A DNA stretch of 64,000 bases from Sphingopyxis macrogoltabida (GCA_003241685.1 QFPJ01000008.1:1-64000); one strand, 5' to 3'; counted from the stretch's first letter, positions 45,029-53,766 are shown. Notes: generated from the sequence alone by a model not told the origin. Made by a program: numbers and translations.

Positions 45029-45496
45029 ATGTTGAAACAAGCCCTTTTGATTGGCGCCGCCGCGATCAGCTTCCCGGCGCTCGCCCAGACCACCGATCCC
45101 ATGGCCGATCCGGCCGCGGCTCCCGCTCAGGCCGAGCCGGCGCCCGCCACCGAACCGGTTGCGGAACCGGCGCCCGATACGGCCGCGCCCGCCCCGGCGG
45201 CGCCCGCGGCTGCCGAGCCGGCCCCGGCCAGCAGCGCAGCGGCGACGCCGGTCCAGATCGCGCAGATCGTGGGCCAGGAGTTCAAGACCTATGACGCGGA
45301 TGCGAACGGCCAGCTCAGCGATGCCGAGTTCGGCAGCTGGATGAAGAAGCTGCGCACCGCGAACGATCCCAGCATCGATCCCGAATCGGAAGATGTGAAG
45401 ACGTGGATCGGTCAGGCTTTCGCAGCCGCTGACGCCGACAAGTCGGGCGGCGTGAGCCAGGAAGAGCTCACCGGTTTCCTGTCGCGCGGCGCGTAA
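45029..45496 (+). CDS. Secreted EF-hand domain protein
   Basis: 155 residues. The signal peptide (MLKQALLIGAAAISFPALAQ) is followed by a Pro/Ala/Glu-rich linker and two EF-hands at the C-terminus: YDADANGQLSDAEF near residue 88 and AADADKSGGVSQEEL near residue 131, each with Asp/Asn ligands at the expected loop positions and a terminal Glu. Calcium binding in the periplasm or outside is likely. The ATG follows AAAAGGAG. It is 42 bases after its shorter paralogue and ends in a clear terminator. Confidence 0.82.
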   Translation: MLKQALLIGAAAISFPALAQTTDPMADPAAAPAQAEPAPATEPVAEPAPDTAAPAPAAPAAAEPAPASSAAATPVQIAQIVGQEFKTYDADANGQLSDAEFGSWMKKLRTANDPSIDPESEDVKTWIGQAFAAADADKSGGVSQEELTGFLSRGA

Positions 45497-45520
45497 CACC
45501 GTCGTTCAGACAGGACAAGG

Positions 45521-45550
45521 CGGCCGCCGGAGCGATCCGGCGGCCGTTTC
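45521..45550 (+). terminator. Intrinsic terminator after the EF-hand gene
   Basis: CGGCCGCCGGA-GCGA-TCCGGCGGCCG, an 11-bp perfect stem with a four-base loop, then TTTCATT. It is 24 bases after the stop and also lies just beyond the rnk stop on the other strand, so it could serve both. Confidence 0.75.
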
Positions 45551-45577
45551 ATTGCGCGGACATCAGCCACAAATCGT

Positions 45578-45991
45578 TCAGGCGGCGAGCGGAGGTTGCA
45601 TCACCGCCTTGATGGTCAGGGTGCGTTCCTGACCGTCGCGGTCGGGCCACAGGATCGACTGGCCCGCGCGCATCCCGATCAGTCCGGCACCCACCGGCGT
45701 CAGGATCGATATGCGGCCGGTCGCGATATCGGCGTCGGAGGGATAGACGAGTTGGACGCTGCGCAAGGTTCCGCTGGCCTCGTCGATGAAATCGACCTCG
45801 CTCATCATGGTCACGACATCGCGGGGCACATGCCGTGCCTTGTGCATGGTGGCGCGGGAAACCTCGCGCAGCAGCAGGGCGCTGACCTGCGGCATGCGCC
45901 GTTCGGCGCCGATCGCCAGGTCGGTCAGGGCGTCGGCTTCGGTATCGATCATATGGATGGGCGGCCGTTTCGAGGCCTTTTTGCTGGTCAT
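45578..45991 (-). CDS. rnk: Rnk-family nucleoside diphosphate kinase regulator (GreA-like)
   Basis: A 137-residue protein with an N-terminal short helical part and a C-terminal GreA/GreB-like domain (VQLVYPSDADIATGRISI and LTPVGAGLIGMRAGQSI, near residues 80-115). Members bind RNA polymerase or regulate nucleoside diphosphate kinase levels; the Gre coiled-coil tip is absent, so it should not be a transcript-cleavage factor. The ATG at 45991 (MTSKKASKRPPIHM) is preferred over upstream frames that are Arg/Cys-rich. It is transcribed opposite to the EF-hand gene. Confidence 0.86.
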   Translation of the reverse strand: MTSKKASKRPPIHMIDTEADALTDLAIGAERRMPQVSALLLREVSRATMHKARHVPRDVVTMMSEVDFIDEASGTLRSVQLVYPSDADIATGRISILTPVGAGLIGMRAGQSILWPDRDGQERTLTIKAVMQPPLAA

Positions 45992-46217
45992 GGGACAGAC
46001 TTTCCGCAGATGGAGAGGAGGGGGAAGAGACGCCTTTGCGTCCTGTCGCCGGCCGGGCCGGATGCTTTGCCCCGGATCTCGGGGCATGACGCGCCCAGAC
46101 CCGGGGCTAGTTGCCCGCGAGAAGCTGACCCCCGTGGAAGCGGAATCGAAGATGGCGACGAACCGTCTGCATGGCGCGATGATGCCGCCGGCTTGCCGAC
46201 AAGTAAAGCATGGGCGG

Positions 46218-46922
46218 TTACAGCAGCCCCGCCGCGCGCAGGCTGCTGTGCCGGCCGCCGCCGATGATGATATGATCATGGACAGTGATGCCCAGCCGTT
46301 TCGCGGCCTCCACCAGATCGCGGGTGATGGCGATGTCCTGGCGGCTGGGTTCGGGGTTTCCGCTCGGGTGATTGTGGACGACGATCATCGCGGCGGCACC
46401 CAGTTCCAGCGCCCGCTTGATCACTTCCCTTACATAGATGGCGGACTGGTCGATCGATCCTTCGCTGACCAGTTCGTCCCGGATCAGCATGTTGCGCGAA
46501 TTGAGGTACAGGACGCGCACCCGCTCGACATCCAGCGGGCCCATGTCAGCGCGCAGCCAGTCGAGCAGCGCGTCCCAGCTCGCCAGGATGGGGCGGTCGT
46601 GAAATTCGGCCTTGAGCATGCGCAGGCCGGCGGCCTGAACGATCTTGATCGCCGCGACAGCCCCGTCGCCCATGCCGGGCACGCGGCGCAGCGATTCGGG
46701 GTCGGCGCCGAAAAGCTGGGGCAGCGACCCGAATTCGCGCAGCAACGCCTTGGCCAGCGGTTTGGTGTCGCGGCGGGGAATGGCGAGCGCCAGCAGATAT
46801 TCGACCAGTTCGTAATCGGCCATGCCTTCGGTGTCGCCGCCGAGCAGCCGCGCGCGCAACCGCGCGCGGTGGCCCGCGTGGTCGGGAAGAGGATCGGGAA
46901 GGGCACGGGTCGCATCGGCCAT
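46218..46922 (-). CDS. radC: RadC family (JAB/MPN domain) protein
   Basis: A 234-residue RadC. The N-terminal helix-hairpin-helix region (LRRVPGMGDGAVAAIKI) is followed by a JAB1/MPN domain with the metal motif VVHNHPSGNPEPSRQDIAI near residue 185. The biochemical role is unresolved; the family has been dropped from the definite DNA-repair list. The ATG at 46922 (MADATRALPDPLPD) gives the usual length; in-frame starts upstream are possible. It is divergent from ydbH across about 157 bases in which I see no other feature. Confidence 0.88.
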   Translation of the reverse strand: MADATRALPDPLPDHAGHRARLRARLLGGDTEGMADYELVEYLLALAIPRRDTKPLAKALLREFGSLPQLFGADPESLRRVPGMGDGAVAAIKIVQAAGLRMLKAEFHDRPILASWDALLDWLRADMGPLDVERVRVLYLNSRNMLIRDELVSEGSIDQSAIYVREVIKRALELGAAAMIVVHNHPSGNPEPSRQDIAITRDLVEAAKRLGITVHDHIIIGGGRHSSLRAAGLL

Positions 46923-47079
46923 GACAACCGAATAACCGCCTTGTCCGGCGCACTCAACGGTCATAGACATGGGCATCCTATGGCATCCTTCCGTCCCATG
47001 CAGCGAATGGCGGTCGACCGCGTGACCGGCTGCAACCGGGACCATGACCGCGGCTGCGGTCAGATGAAACCTGATCGCC

Positions 47080-50000
47080 GTGACTGAGGATGACGACAGC
47101 CCGCCGCCGCCGCGTCGGCGCCGACGCGCGAGGCGGCTGCTCCTTGCCGGCGGCGTGCTCGCCCTGATCGTCGGCGGATTGTGGACCGCGCGGCTGCCGA
47201 TCGCCGACAGTTTCATCGCCGACCAGTTCGAACGGCGCGGCGTGCCCGCATCCTATCGCATCGAGCGGATCGGCCTTAATGTTCAGCGGCTTACCGATAT
47301 CCGCATCGGCGATCCCGATCGTCCCGACCTGACGGCGCGGGTGCTGGAGGTGACGATCGGCTATGGACTGACCGGGCCCTATGTAGCGCGGATACGCGGG
47401 CAGGGCGTTCGGCTGTACGGCCGCTTCGCCGACGGGCGACTATCGCTGGGGGCGCTCGACAAATTCCGCGACCCCACGAACACCGACCCTTTCGCGTTGC
47501 CCGACATCGCCGTCGTGCTCGACGATGCGCGGGCACGGGTCGATACGCCGTGGGGGCCGATGGGCGCGGCGCTGAACGGCCGCGGCAATCTGCGCACCGA
47601 TTTCGACGGCCGGCTGGCGCTGGTCGCGCGCGCGATCGATGTCGCCGGATGCCGGGCGGACGGCGCGACCTTTTACGGCAAGCTGGGCGTGCGCGACGTG
47701 AAGCCGCGGTTGCAGGGACCGCTTCGCGCCCGGTCGCTGGCGTGCGGCGGTGCCGGCGTCCGCCTGTCGTCGCCGCAGATCGCGATCGATGCGGCGCTGT
47801 CGGAGGATCTCCAGAACTGGAACGGCAAGGCCAGCGCGCGCGTCGCGGGCCTGACCGCCGCCGGCGTTCGCGCCGAAACGCTCGGCATCTTCAGCGATTT
47901 CAGCGGATCGGCCGCGAAGACCGCCTTTGGCGTCACCATGGACGTGGCGCGGCTGGGCGCGGGCGACATGCGGGCGGAACGCGTAAAGCTGACCGGCAAG
48001 GGGCATTTCGGGCAGGCGGCACCGGCCTTTGACGGGCGAATCGCCTTCGACAGCGCCAGTGCGGGCGCCGATCTGCGTCGCCGCGTTGCCCGGAGTGCCG
48101 CCGCGCTGACGGGCACGCCGATCGGCCCCCTTGCGACCAGGGCGGCGGGCGGCGCGGCGCGCGCGCTGGCGGCCCTCAGCGGCGGCGGCGATCTCGTGCT
48201 GGCGGGTGCGGGCAAGACCGCGCGGCTCGACATCGTGGCGGCCCAGCTTTCGAGCGGCAGCGGCGCGCGCTTCACGGGGGATGCGGACAGCCGCATTTCC
48301 TATCTTTTCGGGATGGCGCGTCCCGCCGTCATCGCGTCCGGCACCTGGCGCTTCGGCGGCGGCGACCTGCCTGCGGGGTCGATCGCGCTCGACCGGCGCG
48401 GCGACGGCAGCGTGTCCGGCCTGGCGCAGTTCGAACCCTATGCCGCGGCGGACGCCCGCCTGGTGCTGCGGCCGATCCGCTTTTCGAATGCCGCCGGCGG
48501 AGCGCTGCGATTCGCGACGGCGGCCGAGCTTTCCGGCCCGCTCGCGGGTGGGCGGATCGAACGACTGGCGTTTCCGCTCGCCGGAACCCTCTCGCCGCGC
48601 GGCGATCTTTCGCTGGACGGCGGATGCAGCCGTGTTTCGGCCGCGCTGGTCGCGGTCGGCGGCTTTCGGCTCGCGAACAATGCCGTCGCGCTGTGCAGCC
48701 GGCCGGGCGCGCCGCTGCTGGCGGCGGGTGCCGGGGGATTGCGCGGCGCGGTGCGGATCCCCGGCATCGCGCTGCGCGGATCGAGCGGGACGTCGCCCTT
48801 CGCCTTCGATGCCCGCGGTGCGGCGATCGACTTCGCCGGGATGCGCTGGTCGCTGGCGGGCGCCGATGTCCGCCTGGGCGACGGCGAGGACGCGACCCGC
48901 TTTGCCGCCGATCGCATCGTCGGCGCTGCCACCGCGACCGACATGGCGGGGCAAATTGCGGGAGCAAAGGGCCAGATCGGCGCGGTGCCGCTGCGGATGA
49001 GCGACATCGCCGGCGACTGGCGCTTGAGCGGCGGTATCCTTTCGCTGGACGGCGGTCTGCTACTTACCGATGCCGATCCCGACCCGCGCTTCGCCCCCCT
49101 TGTCAGCGACGATGCCACGCTGCGTTTCGCAAATGGCGTCATCGATGCAAGCGCCGGCTTCAACGAACCGGAAAGCGGGGTGAAAATCCTCGACACCGTC
49201 ATCCGCCACCAACTCGCCACGACCACCGGGTCCGCCGACCTGATCGTCAAGGAACTGCGCTTTGACGAGCGGTTCCAGCCCGATCAGCTCACACGCCTCG
49301 CCCGCGGCGTGATCGCCAATGTCGACGGGTCGGTCGTCGGCGACGGCCGCATCGAATGGACCGCCGACGGCGTCAAGAGTCGCGGCACGTTCGCGACGGC
49401 GAATAGCAATCTGGCGGCGGCGTTCGGCCCCGTCACCGGCGCGACGGCAACGATCAGCTTCGACGATCTGCTGGGCCTGCACACCGTGCCGCGCCAGACG
49501 GTTCGGCTGGCCGAGGTCAATCCCGGCATTCCGGTTATCGACGGCGAGATCGAATATCAGCTGCTGGGCGACAACCGCGTTCGCATCCAGGGCGGAAGCT
49601 GGCCTTTCGCGGGCGGCGAGCTGGTCCTGCACCCGACCACGCTGAACTTCAACGCGACCGAACCGCGCCGGCTGACCTTCGATATCGTCGGGGTCGAGGC
49701 GGCGGTGTTCCTGCAGAATTTCGGCTTCGACAATATCAACGCGACCGGCAAATTCGACGGAACGCTGCCGGTCGAATTCGACGGGCTGGGCGGGCGCATC
49801 GTCAATGGCCGCATCGATTCGCGCGATGGCGGCGGCACGCTCGCCTATGTCGGCGAATTGTCGAACCATAATCTGGGCGTCATCGCCAATTTCGCTTTCG
49901 GCGCGTTGCGATCGCTGAAATATGACGATCTGGCGATCATCCTGAACGGCAATCTCGACGGCGAAATGGTAACGGACATTCGGTTCGGCGGCGTCGGGCA

Positions 50001-50241
50001 GGGGGAGGGGGCGACGCGCAATTTCCTGACCAATCAGGTCGCGAAGCTGCCGCTGGTGTTCAACGTCAAGATCAAAGCCCCCTTTCGCCAGCTGATCACT
50101 TCGGCCAAGGGATTTTACGATCCGTCGATCCTGATCGAACAGAATCTGCCGCTGTTGCTGCAAGTGCAGGAACAGGCGGCAACGGGGCAGCCGGGCGCCG
50201 CGACGCCCGTTCAGCCTCCAGAAAGCGAGTCTGTGCAATGA
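47080..50241 (+). CDS. ydbH: YdbH-family intermembrane lipid transport protein (AsmA-like)
   Basis: A 1053-residue AsmA-like protein. After an Arg-rich N-terminus a signal-anchor helix (about residues 19-38, LLLAGGVLALIVGG) inserts in the inner membrane. The rest is long beta-rich repeats, and the C-terminal 250 residues resemble the YdbH/dicarboxylate-transport domain family (GIPVIDGEIEYQLLGDNRVR, FDGTLPVEFDG). In E. coli YdbH bridges the envelope and, with TamB and YhdP, moves phospholipid to the outer membrane. The GTG at 47080 starts the frame. Its stop overlaps ynbE (ATGA), so YdbH-YnbE-YdbL form one unit. Confidence 0.9.
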   Translation: MTEDDDSPPPPRRRRRARRLLLAGGVLALIVGGLWTARLPIADSFIADQFERRGVPASYRIERIGLNVQRLTDIRIGDPDRPDLTARVLEVTIGYGLTGPYVARIRGQGVRLYGRFADGRLSLGALDKFRDPTNTDPFALPDIAVVLDDARARVDTPWGPMGAALNGRGNLRTDFDGRLALVARAIDVAGCRADGATFYGKLGVRDVKPRLQGPLRARSLACGGAGVRLSSPQIAIDAALSEDLQNWNGKASARVAGLTAAGVRAETLGIFSDFSGSAAKTAFGVTMDVARLGAGDMRAERVKLTGKGHFGQAAPAFDGRIAFDSASAGADLRRRVARSAAALTGTPIGPLATRAAGGAARALAALSGGGDLVLAGAGKTARLDIVAAQLSSGSGARFTGDADSRISYLFGMARPAVIASGTWRFGGGDLPAGSIALDRRGDGSVSGLAQFEPYAAADARLVLRPIRFSNAAGGALRFATAAELSGPLAGGRIERLAFPLAGTLSPRGDLSLDGGCSRVSAALVAVGGFRLANNAVALCSRPGAPLLAAGAGGLRGAVRIPGIALRGSSGTSPFAFDARGAAIDFAGMRWSLAGADVRLGDGEDATRFAADRIVGAATATDMAGQIAGAKGQIGAVPLRMSDIAGDWRLSGGILSLDGGLLLTDADPDPRFAPLVSDDATLRFANGVIDASAGFNEPESGVKILDTVIRHQLATTTGSADLIVKELRFDERFQPDQLTRLARGVIANVDGSVVGDGRIEWTADGVKSRGTFATANSNLAAAFGPVTGATATISFDDLLGLHTVPRQTVRLAEVNPGIPVIDGEIEYQLLGDNRVRIQGGSWPFAGGELVLHPTTLNFNATEPRRLTFDIVGVEAAVFLQNFGFDNINATGKFDGTLPVEFDGLGGRIVNGRIDSRDGGGTLAYVGELSNHNLGVIANFAFGALRSLKYDDLAIILNGNLDGEMVTDIRFGGVGQGEGATRNFLTNQVAKLPLVFNVKIKAPFRQLITSAKGFYDPSILIEQNLPLLLQVQEQAATGQPGAATPVQPPESESVQ

Positions 50242-50453
50242 CGATGAACAAGACGATAGCGCGGAGGCTGACCATCGGTGGATTCCGTCTGGTATTGGCG
50301 ATCGGCACGGCGGCCTTGGCCGGCTGCGTCCAGATCGATACGCCCGACAAGCCCATCGAAATCAATCTGAACATCAACATCCGTCAGGAAGTGGTGTACA
50401 GGCTGGACGGCGATGCCAAGAAGCTGATCGAACAGAATAGCTCGATATTCTGA
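50238..50453 (+). CDS. ynbE: YnbE-family lipoprotein
   Basis: 71 residues. A lipobox signal peptide (LALAGC-type, here AALAGCVQID with Cys near residue 30) anchors a short mature chain, KPIEINLNINIRQEVVYRLD, which matches YnbE. In E. coli YnbE is an outer membrane lipoprotein that interacts with YdbH and may complete a hydrophobic channel. Translationally coupled to ydbH and six bases before ydbL. Confidence 0.9.
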   Translation: MTMNKTIARRLTIGGFRLVLAIGTAALAGCVQIDTPDKPIEINLNINIRQEVVYRLDGDAKKLIEQNSSIF

Positions 50454-50459
50454 CAGGGA

Positions 50460-50867
50460 ATGAAAATGATGCGAATGACAAAATGGAAACCGGCAGCATG
50501 GGCAATGGGTGCGATCGCGGCCGCCGCGGCCGTGGCGATCGCCGTGCCGTCCGCGATGGCGCAGCGCGATCCCGCCTATGAGGCGGCGCGGTCCGCGGGG
50601 CAGATCGGAGAACAGCCCGATGGTTATCTGGGCTTTGTGACGTCGCCGACGCCGGCCGTCCGCGACATCGTCAACGACATCAATATCAAGCGCAAGGCCG
50701 CCTATACCAGCGGCGCGCCGCAGGGCAGCACGGTCGAGCAATTCGCCTTCGTCACCGGGTGCAACCTGATCGCGAAGACCAAGCCGGGCGAAAAATACAA
50801 GGCGCCCGACGGCCGCTGGCTGACCCGCGAAGGCGGGGCGCCCGAACGCGATTCCCGCTGTCCCTGA
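50460..50867 (+). CDS. ydbL: YdbL family (DUF1318) protein
   Basis: 135 residues. An Ala-rich signal peptide (about residues 12-36, ending SAMAQRDP) precedes the DUF1318/YdbL domain, including AYEAARSAGQIGEQPDGYLG and NIKRKAAYTSGA. In E. coli YdbL modulates YdbH-YnbE assembly. The C-terminal 35 residues (YKAPDGRWLTREGG) extend beyond the short E. coli protein. It is last in the operon, with a strong terminator 45 bases downstream. Confidence 0.88.
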   Translation: MKMMRMTKWKPAAWAMGAIAAAAAVAIAVPSAMAQRDPAYEAARSAGQIGEQPDGYLGFVTSPTPAVRDIVNDINIKRKAAYTSGAPQGSTVEQFAFVTGCNLIAKTKPGEKYKAPDGRWLTREGGAPERDSRCP

Positions 50868-50911
50868 CCGGACCGCGGCTCGACAGGAACAAGGGCGCCC
50901 GCGGGCGTCAT

Positions 50912-50949
50912 ATGCCGCCGCGCCCCTAAACGCGGCGGCATTTTTGTCT
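50912..50949 (+). terminator. Intrinsic terminator of the ydbH-ynbE-ydbL operon
   Basis: ATGCCGCCGCG-CCCCTAAA-CGCGGCGGCAT: 11 perfect pairs with an eight-base loop, then TTTTGTCTTT. This is the strongest terminator in the window. Confidence 0.85.
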
Positions 50950-51016
50950 TTATCGCTTCCATCCGCGCCTTTTCCGGCGGATTTCCGGTTGGGCGGGCCG
51001 CGTTGACGCGCGGGCA

Positions 51017-51045
51017 TTGACTTAATGGGGCGGCGTTCCTAAACG
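51017..51045 (+). promoter_or_regulatory. Candidate sigma-70 promoter of the atp F0 operon
   Basis: TTGACT at 51017-51022 and TAAACG at 51040-51045, separated by 17 bases. The -35 is good and the -10 is weak (three matches). It lies about 95 bases upstream of atpI and just before the structured leader. Confidence 0.35.
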
Positions 51046-51063
51046 GGCCGCGCCTTAGGGGTC

Positions 51064-51117
51064 CCCCGAATTTTCGGGTCTTTTTTCGCAGGCGAAATCG
51101 GAAGATTTCCGGTTTCG
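51064..51117 (+). promoter_or_regulatory. Structured leader of the atp operon with terminator-like and alternative stems
   Basis: CCCGA-ATTT-TCGGG (51065-51078) is followed by TCTTTTTTC, a terminator-like signal 50-75 bases before the atpI ATG. Just downstream, CGAAA (51093-51097) can pair either with TTTCG at 51084-51088, in the T-tract, or with TTTCG at 51113-51117, the latter extending to an 11-pair hairpin closed by CGGAA/TTCCG around a GAT loop. The two pairings exclude each other, as in attenuators. The final GGAGG sits at 51122. Confidence 0.45.
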
Positions 51118-51138
51118 TTTCAGGAGGATGGCGAAGGA

Positions 51139-51459
51139 ATGACGGGGAACGGCAGCGATCCGGAACTTGGCTCGGAGGATTCGCGTCTGGTCTCGCTCGA
51201 AGAGCGATTGGACCGGGCCGAAGCCGCAGAAGCCAAACGGACCGCGGTGAACGCCGGACCGGAATCCGACGCCAATTATCGGCTCGGCAACCGCGTTCTG
51301 GCCGAACTGCTGGGCGGATTGATCGGTGGAGCCTTGTTCGGCTGGCTGATCGATCGCTTCGCCGGGACCGCGCCCTGGGGCTTGTTGGGGATGTTGTTCT
51401 TGGGGATCATCGTGGCCTTTCGGAACATCATTCGCCTGTCAAAGACGCCCCGCAAATAG
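51139..51459 (+). CDS. atpI: ATP synthase accessory subunit I
   Basis: 106 residues. A charged, Glu-rich N-terminal half (LVSLEERLDRAEAAEAK) precedes two membrane helices (about residues 55-75 and 78-95), ending in RNIIRLSK. This is the alphaproteobacterial AtpI/AtpZ form, thought to assist c-ring assembly or Mg2+ supply. GGAGGATGGCGAAGGA precedes the ATG. It is first gene of the F0 operon. Confidence 0.88.
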   Translation: MTGNGSDPELGSEDSRLVSLEERLDRAEAAEAKRTAVNAGPESDANYRLGNRVLAELLGGLIGGALFGWLIDRFAGTAPWGLLGMLFLGIIVAFRNIIRLSKTPRK

Positions 51460-51527
51460 CGGAGCGTGAAGGAAATTCTCTGCGGGGCGGCGCGTTGAGC
51501 CACCCCGCGATGCGCGTGGAGTGAAGA

Positions 51528-52313
51528 GTGGCGGCGGAATCCGGCAAGATCGACCCGATGCACCAGTTCGAGGTGCTGCCCATGGGCGGCGGCTTCAATC
51601 TGGGCGGGCAGGAAATCCTGTTCACCAACAGCGCGCTGTGGATGATCGTCGCGGCGATCGCGCTCGGCCTCTTCATGTGGGGCGGGATGAAGCGCGAACT
51701 GATCCCCGGCCGCTGGCAGGCCGCGGTCGAAGGCTTCACCGGCTTCATTTCCAGCATGATGACGCAGAATATCGGCAGCGAAGGGCGCAAATATACACCC
51801 TATGTCTTTTCGCTGTTCATGTTCATCCTGTTCTGCAACCTGATCGGCATGCTGCCGCTGGGCGTGCTGGGCCTGCATCCCTTCACCGTCACCAGCCATA
51901 TCGCGATCACCGGCGTTCTGGCGCTGATCAGCTTCGCGATCGTCCTTGTCGTCGGTTTCTGGCGCCATGGGCTGCACTTTTTCTCGCTGTTCGTGCCGCA
52001 CGGTACGCCGCTGCCGATGATTCCGATCATCGCGCCGATCGAGTTCGTGTCGTTCATGGTGCGCCCGTTCAGCCTGGGCCTGCGGCTTTTCGTCGCGATG
52101 ACGGCCGGCCACGTGCTGCTGAAGGTCCTGTCGGGCTTCGTCATCAACGGTTTCAATGCCGAAACGCTGTGGCTCGGTTCGATCGTGTCGGTGCTCAGCT
52201 TCATCCTGATGATCGGGATCAGCGCGCTCGAGCTGCTGGTCGCCGGCATCCAGGCCTATGTTTTCGCCCTGTTGACCTCGCTGTACATCAACGACGCGGT
52301 CAACCTTCACTAA
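51528..52313 (+). CDS. atpB: ATP synthase F0 subunit a
   Basis: 261 residues, about five or six helices. The essential Arg is in PFSLGLRLFVAMTAGHVLLK near residue 183, facing the c-ring in proton translocation. MHQFEVLPMGG at the N-terminus and ELLVAGIQAYVFALLTSLYI at the C-terminus are family marks. Starts at GTG 51528 after GGAGTGAAGA. Confidence 0.96.
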   Translation: MAAESGKIDPMHQFEVLPMGGGFNLGGQEILFTNSALWMIVAAIALGLFMWGGMKRELIPGRWQAAVEGFTGFISSMMTQNIGSEGRKYTPYVFSLFMFILFCNLIGMLPLGVLGLHPFTVTSHIAITGVLALISFAIVLVVGFWRHGLHFFSLFVPHGTPLPMIPIIAPIEFVSFMVRPFSLGLRLFVAMTAGHVLLKVLSGFVINGFNAETLWLGSIVSVLSFILMIGISALELLVAGIQAYVFALLTSLYINDAVNLH

Positions 52314-52356
52314 AGTTCCGTTTATTTTCAAACGATAATACCAAGGAGTTATTACA

Positions 52357-52584
52357 ATGGACGCAGAAGCAGCAAAGCTGATCGGTGCCGGTCTCGCCGC
52401 GATTGGCGCCGGCATGGCCGCCATCGGCGTGGGCAACGTCTTCGGCAGCTTCCTCGAAAGCGCGCTTCGCAACCCGGCTGCTGCCGACGGCCAGCAGGGC
52501 CGCCTGTTCATCGGCTTCGCCGCTGCCGAACTTCTCGGCCTGCTGGCGTTCGTCGTTGCGATGATCCTGCTCTTCGTCGTCTGA
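52357..52584 (+). CDS. atpE: ATP synthase F0 subunit c
   Basis: 75 residues forming a two-helix hairpin. The polar loop is RNPAAADGQQGR, and the proton-binding Glu is in FAAAELLGLLAF near residue 58. GGxGxA-type packing glycines are in the first helix (AGLAAIGAGMAAIGVGNVFG). AAGGAG lies nine bases upstream of the ATG. Confidence 0.97.
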   Translation: MDAEAAKLIGAGLAAIGAGMAAIGVGNVFGSFLESALRNPAAADGQQGRLFIGFAAAELLGLLAFVVAMILLFVV

Positions 52585-52666
52585 TCCGGACGATGGGGGG
52601 TGGCGCCGGTTCCCTTGGGACCGGCGGCGCCCGTGCAGTGTCTTCAGAATTTAAGGTTCGCCTTCC

Positions 52667-53167
52667 ATGCCTCAGATAGCCCAGCTTACCGCTGACAACT
52701 GGTATCTTGCTTCGCAGCTTTTCTGGCTGCTGGTCGTGTTCGCCGGCATTTATGTCGTGATCGGCCGCGGCATGCTGCCCAAGATCGAGGCGACGGTAGA
52801 CGCCCGCGACCGCAAGGTGGCGGACGATCTGGCGGCGGCGAAGGCGGCCCATGCCGCGGCCGACACGCTGGAAGAAAGCTATCGCCAGCAGAGCGATGCG
52901 AGCCGTGCCGCCGCGCAGAAGGCGGTTTCCGATGCCAAGGACAAGGCCGCCAAGGACGCCGAAAAGCGCCTGGGCAAGGTCGATGCCGAGCTTTCGGACA
53001 AGCTGGGTGCTGCGGAAGCGGATATTTCGGCGGCCCGGACGTCGGCAATGGCCGAGGTCGAATCGGTGGCTGCCGAAGCGGCGAGCGATCTTGTTGCCAA
53101 GCTGTCGGGTGCCAAGGTGGCCGCGGCGGATGCGAAGGCGGCGGTAAAGGCGGTGCTTCATGGCTAA
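52667..53167 (+). CDS. atpF': ATP synthase F0 subunit b'
   Basis: 166 residues. One N-terminal helix (about residues 17-33, FWLLVVFAGIYVVIG) is followed by a long Ala/Lys/Glu-rich coiled coil of the peripheral stalk. The second b-type subunit is normal for alphaproteobacteria and photosynthetic bacteria, where b and b' form a heterodimer. It overlaps atpF by eight bases. The F1 genes are not in the window. Confidence 0.93.
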   Translation: MPQIAQLTADNWYLASQLFWLLVVFAGIYVVIGRGMLPKIEATVDARDRKVADDLAAAKAAHAAADTLEESYRQQSDASRAAAQKAVSDAKDKAAKDAEKRLGKVDAELSDKLGAAEADISAARTSAMAEVESVAAEAASDLVAKLSGAKVAAADAKAAVKAVLHG

Positions 53168-53690
53168 TCTGACGCTGATTTTCGCCGAAGGCGCGGTCGA
53201 GCCCACGGCGTTCGGTCTGAATGCGACCGTGTGGGTGTCGATCGCGATGCTCGTCTTCCTCGGCATCCTGCTCTGGAAAGGCGTGCCGGCGATGATCGCC
53301 GGCATGCTCGACAACAAGATTGCCGAGATTTCCAAGCAGCTAAACGAAGCCGAGCAGCTTCGGCTCGACGCCGAATCGCTCAAGGCGGAATATGAGGCGA
53401 AGCTGGCCCGCGCGGCGAAGGAAGCCGACGAGATGCGCGCCCGCGCCGACGCCGAGGCCGAGGCGCTGGTCGCCAAGGCAAAGGCCGATGCGACCGCGTT
53501 GATCGCGCGCCGCAAGCAGATGGCCGAAGACCGCATCGCGGCCGCCGAAGCCGGCGCGCTGGCCGATGTGCGCGCGGCGGCCGCCAGGGCGGCGACCGAA
53601 GCGGCGGCGAAGCTGATCGCCGACAAGCATGACGCGAAGGCCGACAAGGCGCTGGTCGACAATGCGATCGCGTCGGTGGCAAAGGGCTGA
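53160..53690 (+). CDS. atpF: ATP synthase F0 subunit b
   Basis: 176 residues. One N-terminal membrane helix (about residues 18-36, VWVSIAMLVFLGILLWKGVP) precedes a coiled coil rich in Ala, Arg and Glu (EADEMRARADAEAEALVAKA). It partners b' in the stator. The start overlaps the b' stop, and the gene ends 26 bases before a terminator. Confidence 0.95.
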   Translation: MANLTLIFAEGAVEPTAFGLNATVWVSIAMLVFLGILLWKGVPAMIAGMLDNKIAEISKQLNEAEQLRLDAESLKAEYEAKLARAAKEADEMRARADAEAEALVAKAKADATALIARRKQMAEDRIAAAEAGALADVRAAAARAATEAAAKLIADKHDAKADKALVDNAIASVAKG

Positions 53691-53716
53691 CCCCTTTTCA
53701 CTGGACGGCACCAAGG

Positions 53717-53742
53717 CGCCCGCGGATTTCCGCGGGCGTTTT
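53717..53742 (+). terminator. Intrinsic terminator of the atp F0 operon
   Basis: CGCCCGCGG-ATTT-CCGCGGGCG followed by TTTT: nine perfect pairs and a four-base loop. The same hairpin may also end the convergent GST transcript. Confidence 0.8.
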
Positions 53743-53766
53743 GCTGTCGGGCCCAGGGTCAGGACC

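Noticed and set aside
46073..46091. TGCCCCG-N5-CGGGGCA hairpin between rnk and radC as a radC terminator
   Set aside because: No T-tract on either strand and it lies upstream of the rnk gene's terminator-independent start. Could be chance in GC-rich DNA.
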